Shown here: one piece after another, positions 8,037 through 16,609 of the stretch | Layout: each line of letters opens with the position of its first letter | Numbering within the stretch: the stretch's first letter is position 1 | NCBI RefSeq assembly: GCF_002174305.1 | Contig: NZ_MIJB01000032.1 | Coordinates: 1 to 64,000, forward strand | Reading direction: 5' to 3' | Length of the DNA: 64,000 nucleotides | Source of the DNA: Aeromicrobium sp. PE09-221 | GTDB taxonomy: Bacteria > Actinomycetota > Actinomycetes > Propionibacteriales > Nocardioidaceae | Made by a program: the position numbers and the translations under genes | Notes under the pieces: model-generated | What the model was told of the DNA's origin: nothing | Seen by the model: only the letters and a program-made list of their open reading frames with translations | The model's database searches: none

Positions 8037-9599
8037 TCATCGCGGTTGCTCGGGCGTCGACATAGGACCGGCGCGCCGAAACTTCGAGGAGTGACGCTGT
8101 CGGGACCAACGAGCAAGGGCGAAAGCCAGGCCAAGAAACCCGGCCGCATGGAGACCGGCAGAGCGCATGAACTGCAGGCGTATCGCCGGCGTGATCACCT
8201 CCGCGAGAGGGACAGCTGCCACCAGCGTCGCTGCCGGACCGCTGGGGGCGCGCCGAACCACACTGCCGTCAGGTCGGATGATCCCTGAAACCCCGTTAGT
8301 GGAGGCCACGACGATACTGCGTCCCAACTCGACGGCGCGAGCCCGAGTCATAGCGAACTGCTGCTCGGGCTGAGAAGTACCGGTAAAAGTAGCGTTGCTC
8401 GTCTGCACCACTGCCAGCTGCGCTCCGCGAGCTACCTGGCGGGGGAGCACGTCGTCGTAGGCGACGTCGAAGCAGATCGCATCGGCCACCAGCATTCCCT
8501 GTACGTCGATCGGTCCCTCGTCATTGCCGGGCAACATGTCACGGGGTATCCGGTCGAACCGTGACGACCATCCCTCGATCAAAGGTCGCCAGGGAATGTA
8601 CTCTCCAAAAGGAACCAGATGGGTCTTGGTGTAGACGCCGGCGCGGGTGCCGTCAGGAAGCCACAGCAGTCCACGGTTGTAGGCCTTAGACTGATCCGGG
8701 CCGTCGAGAATACTCCCGGCCAGCAGCGGAGCATCGATCGCAGCGACGGCTTCCCTGATTTCCGCTCCGGCGAGAGGATCACGGACCGGATCGACGGCAG
8801 TGGCGTTCTCCGGCCAGACCACCAGCGCCAGCGAGTCCCGCTCTTCCCCGGTGAGCCGACGTGCCAGGTCCGAGGTCGCCTCGACGTGGTTGCGAGTGAC
8901 CTGTCGGTGGTTGGCTGCCAGGTCTCGACCGTCTCCTGGCACCCCGCCCTGCACCGCAGCCACCGTGGCCGTGTCGGTGGCCGGCACCCGATAGGGCCAT
9001 ACGGCGGACGCCACGGCAACCAAACAGGTGCCACCGATGAGGACCACCGCCGGCCCACGCCGCCGGCTGCAAGCGTGGGCAGTCGCGAACCCAGCCAGGG
9101 CGATCATGAACCCAGCGCCGGAAACCCCGCCGTAGCCGAGCAACGCCTGCCAAGGAGTATCGATCGCCGTAAACCCGAGTCGTCCCCAAGGCATCCCACC
9201 GAGCGGCCAGCTGCTGCGCAGTGCCTCCACACTGCCCCAGACCGCTGCCGCCCACACCGGTCCACCCGACAGCGAGGCGACCACCCGCATCGCCACGACG
9301 GCAATCGTGACCGCGACAGCTTGTGCAACCGAGAGTCCGAACCAGGCTCCCCATCCAATCGAATCCTTCAGCCACCACAGCAACACCAGCATGAACGCCA
9401 GCCCGAAACAGAGTCCGCACCCCACCAACGACCACAGTCGTCTTGCTTCAATGCGCGACAAGCTGGCCCACAGCAAGGCCATCGCAAGTGGCGCGAGCCA
9501 ACCTGCGCTGACCGGCGGAAAAGACAAAGCCGCAAGCAGTCCACTCCCAGCCGCGGACCACCAGGACATGCGACAGGGCGCGTCGAAAGCTGAAGACAT
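8037..9599 (-). CDS. lnt: Apolipoprotein N-acyltransferase
   Basis: 520-residue membrane enzyme that adds the third acyl chain to lipoproteins. The N-terminal half has about six helices; the C-terminal half is a nitrilase fold with the catalytic triad in place: Glu264 (VVWPENAT), Lys325 (YTKTHLVPFGEY) and Cys376 (AICFDVAYDD). Its presence among copper genes is notable because E. coli lnt (cutE) was first found through copper sensitivity. It is divergent from the second BlaI-type repressor and shares the inverted repeat at 9628-9648. A chromosomal copy probably exists elsewhere, so this may be an element-borne second Lnt. Confidence 0.93.
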   Translation of the reverse strand: MSSAFDAPCRMSWWSAAGSGLLAALSFPPVSAGWLAPLAMALLWASLSRIEARRLWSLVGCGLCFGLAFMLVLLWWLKDSIGWGAWFGLSVAQAVAVTIAVVAMRVVASLSGGPVWAAAVWGSVEALRSSWPLGGMPWGRLGFTAIDTPWQALLGYGGVSGAGFMIALAGFATAHACSRRRGPAVVLIGGTCLVAVASAVWPYRVPATDTATVAAVQGGVPGDGRDLAANHRQVTRNHVEATSDLARRLTGEERDSLALVVWPENATAVDPVRDPLAGAEIREAVAAIDAPLLAGSILDGPDQSKAYNRGLLWLPDGTRAGVYTKTHLVPFGEYIPWRPLIEGWSSRFDRIPRDMLPGNDEGPIDVQGMLVADAICFDVAYDDVLPRQVARGAQLAVVQTSNATFTGTSQPEQQFAMTRARAVELGRSIVVASTNGVSGIIRPDGSVVRRAPSGPAATLVAAVPLAEVITPAIRLQFMRSAGLHAAGFLGLAFALARWSRQRHSSKFRRAGPMSTPEQPR

Positions 9600-9627
9600 G
9601 GGATCCTGAGGACGGATGAATAACCGA

Positions 9628-9648
9628 TCTACGATGTAGCATAGTAGA
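9628..9648. promoter_or_regulatory. BlaI-type operator between lnt and the blaI-M56 pair
   Basis: Half-sites TCTAC and GTAGA separated by 11 bases, with a third GTAG inside (CTAC-GAT-GTAG at 9629-9639). It sits 28 bases before lnt and 28 bases before the repressor start. The 11-base spacing equals that of the palindrome at 12013-12039 and differs from the 5-base spacing of the copper operators. Assigning it to the 9677-10057 repressor is inference. Confidence 0.6.
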
Positions 9649-9676
9649 CGATGACTCCCCTGAAAATGGAGGTTGA

Positions 9677-10057
9677 ATGAGACGGCTCGGACAACTGGAA
9701 ACCGTGGTCATGCAACGCCTGTGGGATTGGGGCCGCTCGGTGTCAGTGCGAGAAGTCGTCGAGGATCTCCACAAGGAACGGCGAATCGCTTACACCACGG
9801 TGATGACAGTGCTCGACAATCTCCATCGCAAGGGCTTGGTACACCGCGAGAAACATGGGCGCGCCTATCAGTACCACGCGGTCATGTCCCGAGAAGCCCA
9901 CACCGCGGGCCTGCTGGAGGACGTTCTGGATCAGAGCCCGGACCGCAAAGCGACCCTGTTGAACTTCGTAGGGCAGCTCTCAGCCGAAGAACAAGTCCAA
10001 CTCCGGGCAGCGCTGGCCAAGTTCGATGAGCCAGACGACATAGACACCGAGGAGTAA
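9677..10057 (+). CDS. BlaI/MecI-family repressor
   Basis: 126-residue winged-helix repressor with the family pattern LETVVMQRLWDWGRSVSVRE, then TTVMTVLDNLHRKGLVHREK, and a C-terminal dimerisation part (about 85-120). GGAGG precedes the ATG at short spacing. It is followed after three bases by an M56 peptidase gene, the classic BlaI-BlaR1 arrangement in which a membrane metalloprotease senses a signal and inactivates the repressor. The likely operator is 9628-9648, with a second site at 12013-12039. Confidence 0.9.
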   Translation: MRRLGQLETVVMQRLWDWGRSVSVREVVEDLHKERRIAYTTVMTVLDNLHRKGLVHREKHGRAYQYHAVMSREAHTAGLLEDVLDQSPDRKATLLNFVGQLSAEEQVQLRAALAKFDEPDDIDTEE

Positions 10058-10060
10058 GAC

Positions 10061-10996
10061 GTGCTCGCCCCCATCGTTCTCCTCGCCTTCGCCGCTCTCG
10101 CCATCATCTGCGGTCCGCGCCTCCTACTCGGGTCTGCCTGGGTACGCCGGGCACCAGGCTGGGGTGTCATGGCATGGCACGCACTGACACTCTCGGTCGT
10201 CGCTGCAGTCGCCCTCTTCGGGTTCACGCTGGCAACACCCGTGTCGCCGTTAGCCGAGCCGATCGCCCGACTATTTCGTACGACACCCACCGAAGTCGTC
10301 GAGCACTACCAGACCCCAGCTGGGGTCTGGCTCGCCTACACTGCCGTCTTTGCCGTCGCCGGCTTCACAGTGTGGATGCTGTGGCTGACCATCTCGACCC
10401 TGATCGACACCACTCGCAGCCGCCGCGCCCACCTGCGGCTCCTACGAATGCTCGGACGCGATCACCCCGGCGGCTTCGTACTCGTTGAGCATTCCCAAGC
10501 CCTGGTCTATTGCCTACCTGGACTACGAAAACGGGTCGTGGTCACCACCGCAGCTTTGGAACTACTGGACGCTCACCAACTCGAACTGGTGCTGGCACAC
10601 GAGAAGTCGCATCTGCGCTCACGTCACGACATCGCAATCGCACTAGCTGACGTGCTGCGCCGTACGTTCAGACCTCTGAGGTTGTTCACTGTCGCGCATG
10701 AACAGGTGCGAACGCTCATCGAGATGCAAGCCGATGACGCGGCACACGATCGCCACGGCCTCGCTCGTGCGTTAGTGACGCTGGGCTCCGGCACGCCCGA
10801 ACCTGGCCTGAGCGCCGGTGACGTGGCCACGTTCGCCAGAGTCCAACGGCTGACCAACGGCGCGGGGCCATGGAAACGTCGACAGAGCTTCGCGGTGTGC
10901 CTGGCCACCACCACACTGCTCGCGACCCCTATCGCACTAGCGACGACACCTATGATGGAGATGATCATCATCGGATGCACCACCGTCCTCGGCTAA
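10061..10996 (+). CDS. M56-family membrane metallopeptidase (BlaR1-like, no sensor domain)
   Basis: 311 residues with N-terminal helices (about 2-20, 38-60, 90-112), a cytoplasmic zinc-protease domain with HEKSH at 180-184 (LVLAHEKSHLRSRHD) and a final helix near 285-305. There is no penicillin-binding sensor domain as in BlaR1. It is translated from GTG after GAGGAG, three bases after the repressor gene. The inferred role is to clip or relieve the adjacent BlaI-type repressor on an unknown envelope signal, perhaps copper damage. Confidence 0.88.
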   Translation: MLAPIVLLAFAALAIICGPRLLLGSAWVRRAPGWGVMAWHALTLSVVAAVALFGFTLATPVSPLAEPIARLFRTTPTEVVEHYQTPAGVWLAYTAVFAVAGFTVWMLWLTISTLIDTTRSRRAHLRLLRMLGRDHPGGFVLVEHSQALVYCLPGLRKRVVVTTAALELLDAHQLELVLAHEKSHLRSRHDIAIALADVLRRTFRPLRLFTVAHEQVRTLIEMQADDAAHDRHGLARALVTLGSGTPEPGLSAGDVATFARVQRLTNGAGPWKRRQSFAVCLATTTLLATPIALATTPMMEMIIIGCTTVLG

Positions 10997-11028
10997 CCAA
11001 CGCCAAATACCCGAGATGAGAATGGGTC

Positions 11029-11856
11029 CTAAGCGACCGTAGGCCACACGTTGCGTCGACAACCGTCCAGTCCGTAGGTCTGCTGCTGCATCACCGGTGC
11101 CGGTTCTCCAGGCCCGGGGCACTGGACGTGAGCGTAGCCGATGGCGTGCCCAACCTCGTGGTTGACTAGGTACGTGCGATACTCGGGCACCGCGTCCTGG
11201 TAGTCCTCGGTACCGAACGCCCAGCGGCGGGCATTGAGCACCACCGATTCCCCATTGCGACAGGAGACCTCGCCGTTGGTCTCCAACGGCGAGCAAAGTT
11301 GGTCCGTGGTCCCCGGAGTAGCCACGAGGATGCGCAGCTCACCCGCGGCGGCAACCGGGTGGAATTCGCGTCCAGCCACACCCGGCCAGCCTCGAAGGTC
11401 ATCGAGGATCCCATCGATTGCGTCGGCCGTCGCACTCGGATCGAACGGGAGACCCGCTTCGATCTCGACGGTATAAGTCAGTTCCCCCGCCCCAAGGTCG
11501 TGGTCCGGCGAAACGGACGGCGCAGAGACGATGAAGTTACCGGGCCCGGTCTCGGCGATATCGATCACCTGAGTAACATCCGCCGGAGGACGCGCCGCAG
11601 GCTCCGTCTCAGTCGGCCCGGTTGACCGAGACGGTCGCCGTGCCTGGTCCGGCGTCCCTCCGGCCTGCGGCGTCGAGGCTTTCTGCCGAGACATGGATCC
11701 GATGTCCGTCTGTTGTCGGGACACGCCGATACCGACCCCCATCACCGAACCGACCAATGAGACCGTCAGGATCGAGGTCGCGACGAGGCGGCGTGAAGAG
11801 GGCTTCTTACGGTGCTTGCCGGAACGACCCGCATACCACCGACTAGCCATAGGCAT
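11029..11856 (-). CDS. Exported DUF3152-type zinc metalloprotease
   Basis: About 275 residues with a basic N-terminus, one membrane or signal segment (LVATSILTVSLVGSVMG), a Pro/Thr-rich linker and a C-terminal domain with HEVGHAIGYAH, the extended metzincin-like zinc site (HExxHxxGxxH), followed by a Cys-containing tail (QCPGPG, DGCRRN). This matches the actinobacterial DUF3152 family. The start is uncertain: ATG 11856 or 11850 is preferred to the TTG at 11898. A perfect long palindrome at 12013-12039 lies about 155 bases upstream, suggesting control by the BlaI/M56 pair. Confidence 0.8.
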   Translation of the reverse strand: MPMASRWYAGRSGKHRKKPSSRRLVATSILTVSLVGSVMGVGIGVSRQQTDIGSMSRQKASTPQAGGTPDQARRPSRSTGPTETEPAARPPADVTQVIDIAETGPGNFIVSAPSVSPDHDLGAGELTYTVEIEAGLPFDPSATADAIDGILDDLRGWPGVAGREFHPVAAAGELRILVATPGTTDQLCSPLETNGEVSCRNGESVVLNARRWAFGTEDYQDAVPEYRTYLVNHEVGHAIGYAHVQCPGPGEPAPVMQQQTYGLDGCRRNVWPTVA

Positions 11857-12012
11857 CGGCACCGAGGGCACGAACTCGACTGAGCCGCTCGACCGCAAGC
11901 TCAGTGCACAGCGCGAGGCGTGGGCTACTCACACCACTCACATCCACCACTCACACCTCAGCGGTCAGCAACAACCTTCATTCAGTAATCCGCACACACG
12001 GACCTGCCACCA

Positions 12013-12039
12013 CACTCTACTATGGTTGATAGTAGAGTG
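12013..12039. promoter_or_regulatory. Long BlaI-type palindrome upstream of the DUF3152 gene
   Basis: Perfect inverted repeat with 10-base arms CACTCTACTA and TAGTAGAGTG around seven bases. The CTCTAC/GTAGAG cores are 11 bases apart, like the site at 9628-9648. It lies in the 11857-12310 intergenic stretch; apart from this and the repeat at 12186-12211, I see nothing coding there. Confidence 0.6.
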
Positions 12040-12185
12040 CCTTAGCGGCGATCAAACAATGCTGTCGCAGTCCAGTTCTGCGCCCGCGCCCTGCACGGGA
12101 ATGGGGGCCGCACGCCCGCTCGCCACAAAGAGCATGTGAGGTCGCTCGAAAACTGACGACAAGAGGGCCAGGAGGAACATGAATC

Positions 12186-12211
12186 CTACTGACTATGTCA
12201 CATAGCAGTAG
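12186..12211. promoter_or_regulatory. Near-palindrome upstream of the AraC-type gene
   Basis: Arms CTACTG-A-CTATG and CATAG-CAGTAG around TCA; perfect except for one extra A in the left arm. It is 100 bases before the AraC-type start and near AT-richer sequence (TAGATATTAACA). It could be an autoregulatory or operator site; this is unproven. Confidence 0.4.
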
Positions 12212-12310
12212 ATATTAACAGCGGTCGATGGCTAGACAAACCCGGGATGAGGTAGCCGGGCATGGGTTCGGTCATTCGTCAATGATCCAGAACGGCGAGG
12301 TTAGTGAAGC

Positions 12311-13216
12311 GTGAATTACCGCTTTACGCCTATAGTCGCAAGAACAGAGACGATTACTCGCCCAGTAGATTCACGAGCATTCGATTGTGTAAAGCTCATT
12401 TTCATTCGCAGTGGATCAGCAGTATTATTCAGCGAGTTCGGCGAAAAGCCAGTGCGGGCCAACGACGTGGTCGTGCTCGCACCAAACACCATGTGCGGGA
12501 GTCATCCCGAAGGTGCGATCACAACGACGACGATCTATGCGGATCTGGACTATCTGATTGATCAAGCGTTCTGGCAACATTCTGCTTTTCTGACAGACCG
12601 GCATCACGCACGAGAGTTCATCGCAAGGAAGTTTCCTGACCCGGCCCGAATCATCCGATTCGGATCGGAGCGGATGTGCGCAGTTTCACCGTGGCTCGAT
12701 CAACTTGTAGATCTGAGCGTGGCGGGTGCGAGTGCAGATCAATTCTTCCAAATGCAGGCGAATCTCGCAGCCGTACTGAATGCCTTGTCACCGTTCTTTA
12801 GACCCGGCGGGCCGGAACCCAAGCAAGAAGCCAGCTGGAGTCGGCCTTCACTTCCTCGTGCACGCCGGTTCCGCCCCGTGCGCCGCGAGGCCTCGAACAT
12901 ACGCAAGTTACTAGAAGAGGAGCCATCATTACGGTGGAGCCTGAACCAACTTGCGGCTGCGGTGCATCTCTCACCGTCGCAAGCGCATCGCGTGTTTCTG
13001 GATGCATACGGGAAAACCCCACTAGCCTATCAAGCACTGCTTCGAATCCAGAAGATGGCCGATTTACTGCGCAGCTCGGACTTATCGGTGCAAGAGATCG
13101 CCAACGCAGTAGGTTGGCGTGACCGCAGCCACGCGGCTCGTATGTTTCGACGTCTGGTCGGAGCATCACCGCATCGGTACCGCCAGTTACTTGACGGTCG
13201 AGGAGACCGGCAATGA
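12311..13216 (+). CDS. AraC-family transcriptional regulator
   Basis: 301 residues. The N-terminal part is an AraC-type sensor (cupin-like, about 20-90, with VVLAPNTMCGSHPEGAI resembling the effector-binding arm). The C-terminal part is a double helix-turn-helix (about 195-290) with LNQLAAAVHLSPSQAHRVF and VQEIANAVGWRDRSHAARMFRR. The GTG start is used. It borders the replication module and points towards it, so it may regulate element functions. Base composition is visibly less GC-rich at its 5' end than in neighbours. Confidence 0.85.
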   Translation: MNYRFTPIVARTETITRPVDSRAFDCVKLIFIRSGSAVLFSEFGEKPVRANDVVVLAPNTMCGSHPEGAITTTTIYADLDYLIDQAFWQHSAFLTDRHHAREFIARKFPDPARIIRFGSERMCAVSPWLDQLVDLSVAGASADQFFQMQANLAAVLNALSPFFRPGGPEPKQEASWSRPSLPRARRFRPVRREASNIRKLLEEEPSLRWSLNQLAAAVHLSPSQAHRVFLDAYGKTPLAYQALLRIQKMADLLRSSDLSVQEIANAVGWRDRSHAARMFRRLVGASPHRYRQLLDGRGDRQ

Positions 13217-13257
13217 CTTAAGCCCTTGTCGTTCTGAGATGCGGCAGTAGCAGCTGG

Positions 13258-13329
13258 GGGTCGAGCGACCTCAATGATGGCTGAACTTTCGAGGGTGATC
13301 TTGCGGTAGTTGACGGCGTTCTTCTCAAA
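13258..13329 (-). pseudogene. Possible relic of an IS5-like transposase C-terminus
   Basis: Read on the minus strand, this stretch encodes FEKNAVNYRKITLESSAIIE, like the end of IS5-type transposases (a YDK-A-x-Y-x(5)-LA-x-I pattern). A stop codon immediately precedes it and no further transposase is present. The rest of 13217-13524 shows no gene or clear repeat. Weak evidence from one short match by eye. Confidence 0.25.
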
Positions 13330-13524
13330 TCACGGGGTTACCTCCTGGCGGACGCCTGCGGGAGCGGCTAAGCAGGAGAGAATCGTCAGGCAAGCTATCG
13401 ATCCCTGACGGCCGCTGTTGCTACTCCTCGTTTGCTGTCTGGCTGGATCCGCTGGCTCTCCTGACGCACCTCATGGTCATGAGACCACCCACGCCGCGGT
13501 GGTCCGGCGGGAGGAGGTTCGAGC

Positions 13525-14499
13525 ATGGGGATGCGGAGTACGGCGACCCGGTATGCGACTCTGGCTGCGGTCTTTTCCAGGCCAGTTGGACAGGTGTCCT
13601 TGCCAACAGCTGCGCAGTTGTTAGCCCTTGGCGGTATTCCGATCTTCCCGTGTGTTCCGGGAGAGAAGCGACCGTTGACGCCGAGAGGATTTCACGACGC
13701 CACCACGAACCTTCAACAGGTGAAGGCGTGGTGGCGTCGGCATCCAACGGCTAACCTCGCCATCCCCACTGGTGGGGTATCAGGTTTGGTGGTCGTCGAT
13801 GTTGATGTCCATGGTTCCGCCAACGGTTACAGAGCCTTCGACCGTGCTAAGCGAGCCGGGTTGGTCCCAAGCTGGTCGTTTCTCGTGGATACGCCGTCTG
13901 GTGGATTGCACGCCTACTACCCGACAGTTCGGGGTGTGGTCCAGCGGTCGTGGCAGGCAGCCAGCTCTGGAGTGGATTTTCGCGGTGACGGTGGTTATGT
14001 GCTCGTCCCACCCTCAATGATCACTAGTAAGCGCGGTAGGGCGACCTATCAGTTGCACCAGGTGGGTATCGCGGCGGCGCGACCGGTGGATTCCGACCGC
14101 CTGCGCGATTTTCTCGACCCGCGCCCCGAACCCCGTCCGCTGTCACCTTCCGACATGCGACAGGGGGCTGATGTGTCGAGGCTGGCAGCTTGGGTGGCGA
14201 GCCGGCCTGAGGGCGAACGTAATCGTGGATTGTTTTGGGCGGCCTGCCGTCTGGCCGAGAATCGGATTCCAGCCGCAGACGCGCTCGATGTGTTCATCGC
14301 GGCTGCGGGCCACGCGGGGTTGGGTGAGCGGGAGGTTGTCGCCACCGTCCGATCCGCCTACCGCTGCACTCATCCGAGACCGTCGTCGACGCCCACGCCG
14401 ACGCCACGCACCGCAGGATCGATGCCATCGACTGCGGGCGGTTGGATGGATGAGCGCCCTGCCCAACGGGCCTTTCGCGGACGGGGGTTGTCGTGTTGA
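13525..14499 (+). CDS. Bifunctional primase-polymerase (prim-pol) domain protein
   Basis: 324 residues. The N-terminal prim-pol domain (about 28-195) shows GIPIFPCVPGEKRPLTPRG, then WWRRHPTANLAIPTG, VVDVDVHG (catalytic acids) and a later YYPTVRG region. A helical C-terminal part (about 225-290) resembles a primase-C-like segment (GERNRGLFWAACRLAEN). It probably primes replication of the excised element. GGAGGAGG precedes the ATG. It overlaps the next gene by seven bases. No helicase domain is present. Confidence 0.88.
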   Translation: MGMRSTATRYATLAAVFSRPVGQVSLPTAAQLLALGGIPIFPCVPGEKRPLTPRGFHDATTNLQQVKAWWRRHPTANLAIPTGGVSGLVVVDVDVHGSANGYRAFDRAKRAGLVPSWSFLVDTPSGGLHAYYPTVRGVVQRSWQAASSGVDFRGDGGYVLVPPSMITSKRGRATYQLHQVGIAAARPVDSDRLRDFLDPRPEPRPLSPSDMRQGADVSRLAAWVASRPEGERNRGLFWAACRLAENRIPAADALDVFIAAAGHAGLGEREVVATVRSAYRCTHPRPSSTPTPTPRTAGSMPSTAGGWMDERPAQRAFRGRGLSC

Positions 14500-15260
14500 C
14501 TGGGCGACGTGGGGCGGTGGTCACCGCGGTGGCCGGGACGGTGGTCATCGGATGCGGGGCGTTCTGGCTGTCGTTCATGTCGTTAGCGGACCTGGCACGA
14601 CGTTCAGGGATCGGTTCAGGGCACGCGTGGGTATGGCCAGTCATCGTGGACGGCATCATCGTGGTGTCCACCGTCGCGGTGGTCGCCCTCGATGGGCAGT
14701 CCACCGCGTGGTATCCGTGGGCGCTGCTGATCGGTGCCGCCGCGATCTCGGTCACCGCGAACTCCGTGCACGCGATCGTCGCTGCCGAGGCCAGTGTGCC
14801 TGCACTTCTGGCCGCCGCGGTGGCGGCGATCCCTCCGGTGGTGCTGCTGGCAAGCACCCACCTGACGGTGATCCTCATCCGCCCATCCGCCCGAGCTGAG
14901 TCCCCGCCACATAACAGGCATCCAGCCGAACCGACCCCGCTGACCACGGTCACTCCCCCGACGACCGGCAAACCTGAGCTGCCCGGGCCGGTGTCCGGAC
15001 CAGCGAAGCCGCAGCGGGATCGGCGTGATCGGGCCCGCGAGTTACGCAGCCAAGGCTGGTCGAACAAGCGCATCGCCCGAGAGCTTGATGTGCACGCGGC
15101 GACGGTGGGCCGCTGGTTCGCTCGCGAACACCGTGAGCGCCAGGAGGCGACAACGCCCCTAGGGAGTCTAAAGGAGCCATGGAGAAGGAGAGGGACTGAT
15201 GAACCCCAACAACCAGGAACAGAACCATCAGCCGTGGAGCCGTTCGGACCCGACGCCTGA
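14493..15260 (+). CDS. DUF2637 membrane protein with C-terminal helix-turn-helix
   Basis: 255 residues with four hydrophobic helices in the first 130 residues, matching DUF2637 (spread-type proteins of actinomycete plasmids and elements). There is a Pro-rich linker and a C-terminal recombinase-like HTH (about 172-205, ELRSQGWSNKRIARELDVHA). The GTG start overlaps the primase stop. The combination of membrane anchor and DNA-binding helix suggests it tethers or partitions element DNA at the membrane; this is inference. Confidence 0.8.
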   Translation: MLTGRRGAVVTAVAGTVVIGCGAFWLSFMSLADLARRSGIGSGHAWVWPVIVDGIIVVSTVAVVALDGQSTAWYPWALLIGAAAISVTANSVHAIVAAEASVPALLAAAVAAIPPVVLLASTHLTVILIRPSARAESPPHNRHPAEPTPLTTVTPPTTGKPELPGPVSGPAKPQRDRRDRARELRSQGWSNKRIARELDVHAATVGRWFAREHRERQEATTPLGSLKEPWRRRGTDEPQQPGTEPSAVEPFGPDA

Positions 15261-15651
15261 CCGCGGGCCGACAGAGTCGGCTGGCCCTGGCGGTGCGCCG
15301 GATGCGGTCCAGGCCGCTGATCTGGGACAACGACATAACCGAGAGCTTGAGGACCGCGATCTCAACGACGAAGCCACCGCGAAAGCCGAGGAACAGGAAT
15401 CGAGGCAGGAGCATCGGCGCGGCCGAGGTGTGGAGTGGGTGCGTCCGACAGAACTGCTTACTCGTACCGGCGGCGTGGCGTCAGGGCGTGGGATCAGCTT
15501 TCAGGCTGAACTGGCACGGACCGTACGCGCTCCGGTGGTCGATCGGCTCCAGCGGGTCGGTGAGCGGGCTCGTCAGCTCCCGCCGTTGGCCGCTTTCGGG
15601 CGGAGTTCGAGGCGTGATGGCACGGGCCGCTCCAGTGTCGGCATGAGCTGA
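15199..15651 (+). CDS. Element-associated protein of unknown function
   Basis: 150 residues: a disordered acidic N-terminus (1-75) and a short basic conserved-looking part (GVEWVRPTELLTRTGG, then ISFQAELARTVR and LPPLAAFGR). I have seen this tail type in actinobacterial conjugative elements, but no function is known. The start is supported by GGAG and AGAGGG just before the ATG. The 62-base overlap with the previous gene is long for a real pair, so the 5' end may be shorter. Confidence 0.55.
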   Translation: MNPNNQEQNHQPWSRSDPTPDRGPTESAGPGGAPDAVQAADLGQRHNRELEDRDLNDEATAKAEEQESRQEHRRGRGVEWVRPTELLTRTGGVASGRGISFQAELARTVRAPVVDRLQRVGERARQLPPLAAFGRSSRRDGTGRSSVGMS

Positions 15652-15749
15652 AGAGCCGGGTGTCAGGTCATGGACGTTGACGTCGAGGGCGAAAGGTCCA
15701 CCGGGTCCGGACGTGGTGGGCGTACCTGGCTGGCAGGAGGTATCCAACC

Positions 15750-16607
15750 ATGAGAGCTGACGACCGAGCCCCTACCCCGCCCGGCGGTGAGGACTACACG
15801 AGTAGCGAGGGGCTGCGGGCTCTGCTGCACCGACTCCACACGGCTGGTCCAGGGGCGTGGCAACACGACCAGACCGCCGCGGAGCTGATGGCGTATGCGG
15901 CCGAGAAGTATGCCGCCTTGGCCAGGAAGCACCGACTCGACCCGTGGGAGGCGGCGACCGCGGCATTTGATGCGATGCAGTACCGCTCCACCAGGAATGC
16001 CGCCGATCCGTGGGCGATGGTCACCCACGCCGTGCGGGTGACCTGCGTCTTCGAGGAGCGCGGCCAAGGCATGCTCTGTTCGACCCAGCAGGCGAGGCGC
16101 CCTCATTTCTCGATCTTCCACGACGCGGAGCGGTTCAGCGACCGCGAGACTCCGTTGACCGAGTGGCACCCGGCGTTCCACGTCACCGACGAACCCGACC
16201 TCGACGACGATGCCGACGACGCATCGGAACCTGCGGGTGTATCGGCGACCGAGGCGGTCGAGGAAACCATCGCCCTGTTCACAAAGTGGGGCTGGCCAGC
16301 GACCACGGCCCGGACTGCCGTCGAACATGTATGCGGTGTACTGGCACGGGCCGGATCTCGACAGACCGCCTATGAAAGTCTGCGACGCGATCAGCATGCG
16401 CGGGCGCTGCTCGACCTGCCCGCGAAATCCTGGTCGATGCTGCTGAGGATCTTGTTGGGCCACCCGCATCCGGCGTACGCCGCAACTGACACCGGCCGCG
16501 GGGTGCTGTTGCGGCTGCTGATCGGCGAGAACCTGCCGAAACTGTTGGAGGACAACGGCCTGCGACTGGCGGTGGAGGCGGCTGCGCCGAAACGAGGAGG
16601 CTACTGA
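15750..16607 (+). CDS. Element-associated protein of unknown function
   Basis: 285-residue soluble protein, rich in Ala and acidic residues, with a stretch DPWEAATAAFDAMQ and later WAMVTHAVRVTCVFEERG, no membrane segment and no motif I can name. It sits two bases before the ParB-like gene and is co-oriented with the replication module, so a role in element maintenance is likely but not shown. GGAGG precedes the ATG. Confidence 0.7.
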   Translation: MRADDRAPTPPGGEDYTSSEGLRALLHRLHTAGPGAWQHDQTAAELMAYAAEKYAALARKHRLDPWEAATAAFDAMQYRSTRNAADPWAMVTHAVRVTCVFEERGQGMLCSTQQARRPHFSIFHDAERFSDRETPLTEWHPAFHVTDEPDLDDDADDASEPAGVSATEAVEETIALFTKWGWPATTARTAVEHVCGVLARAGSRQTAYESLRRDQHARALLDLPAKSWSMLLRILLGHPHPAYAATDTGRGVLLRLLIGENLPKLLEDNGLRLAVEAAAPKRGGY

Positions 16608-16609
16608 TC

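Noticed and set aside
12059..12139. 26-codon frame beginning ATG in the gap before the AraC gene
   Set aside because: No ribosome binding site, no conserved feature, and low-complexity translation.
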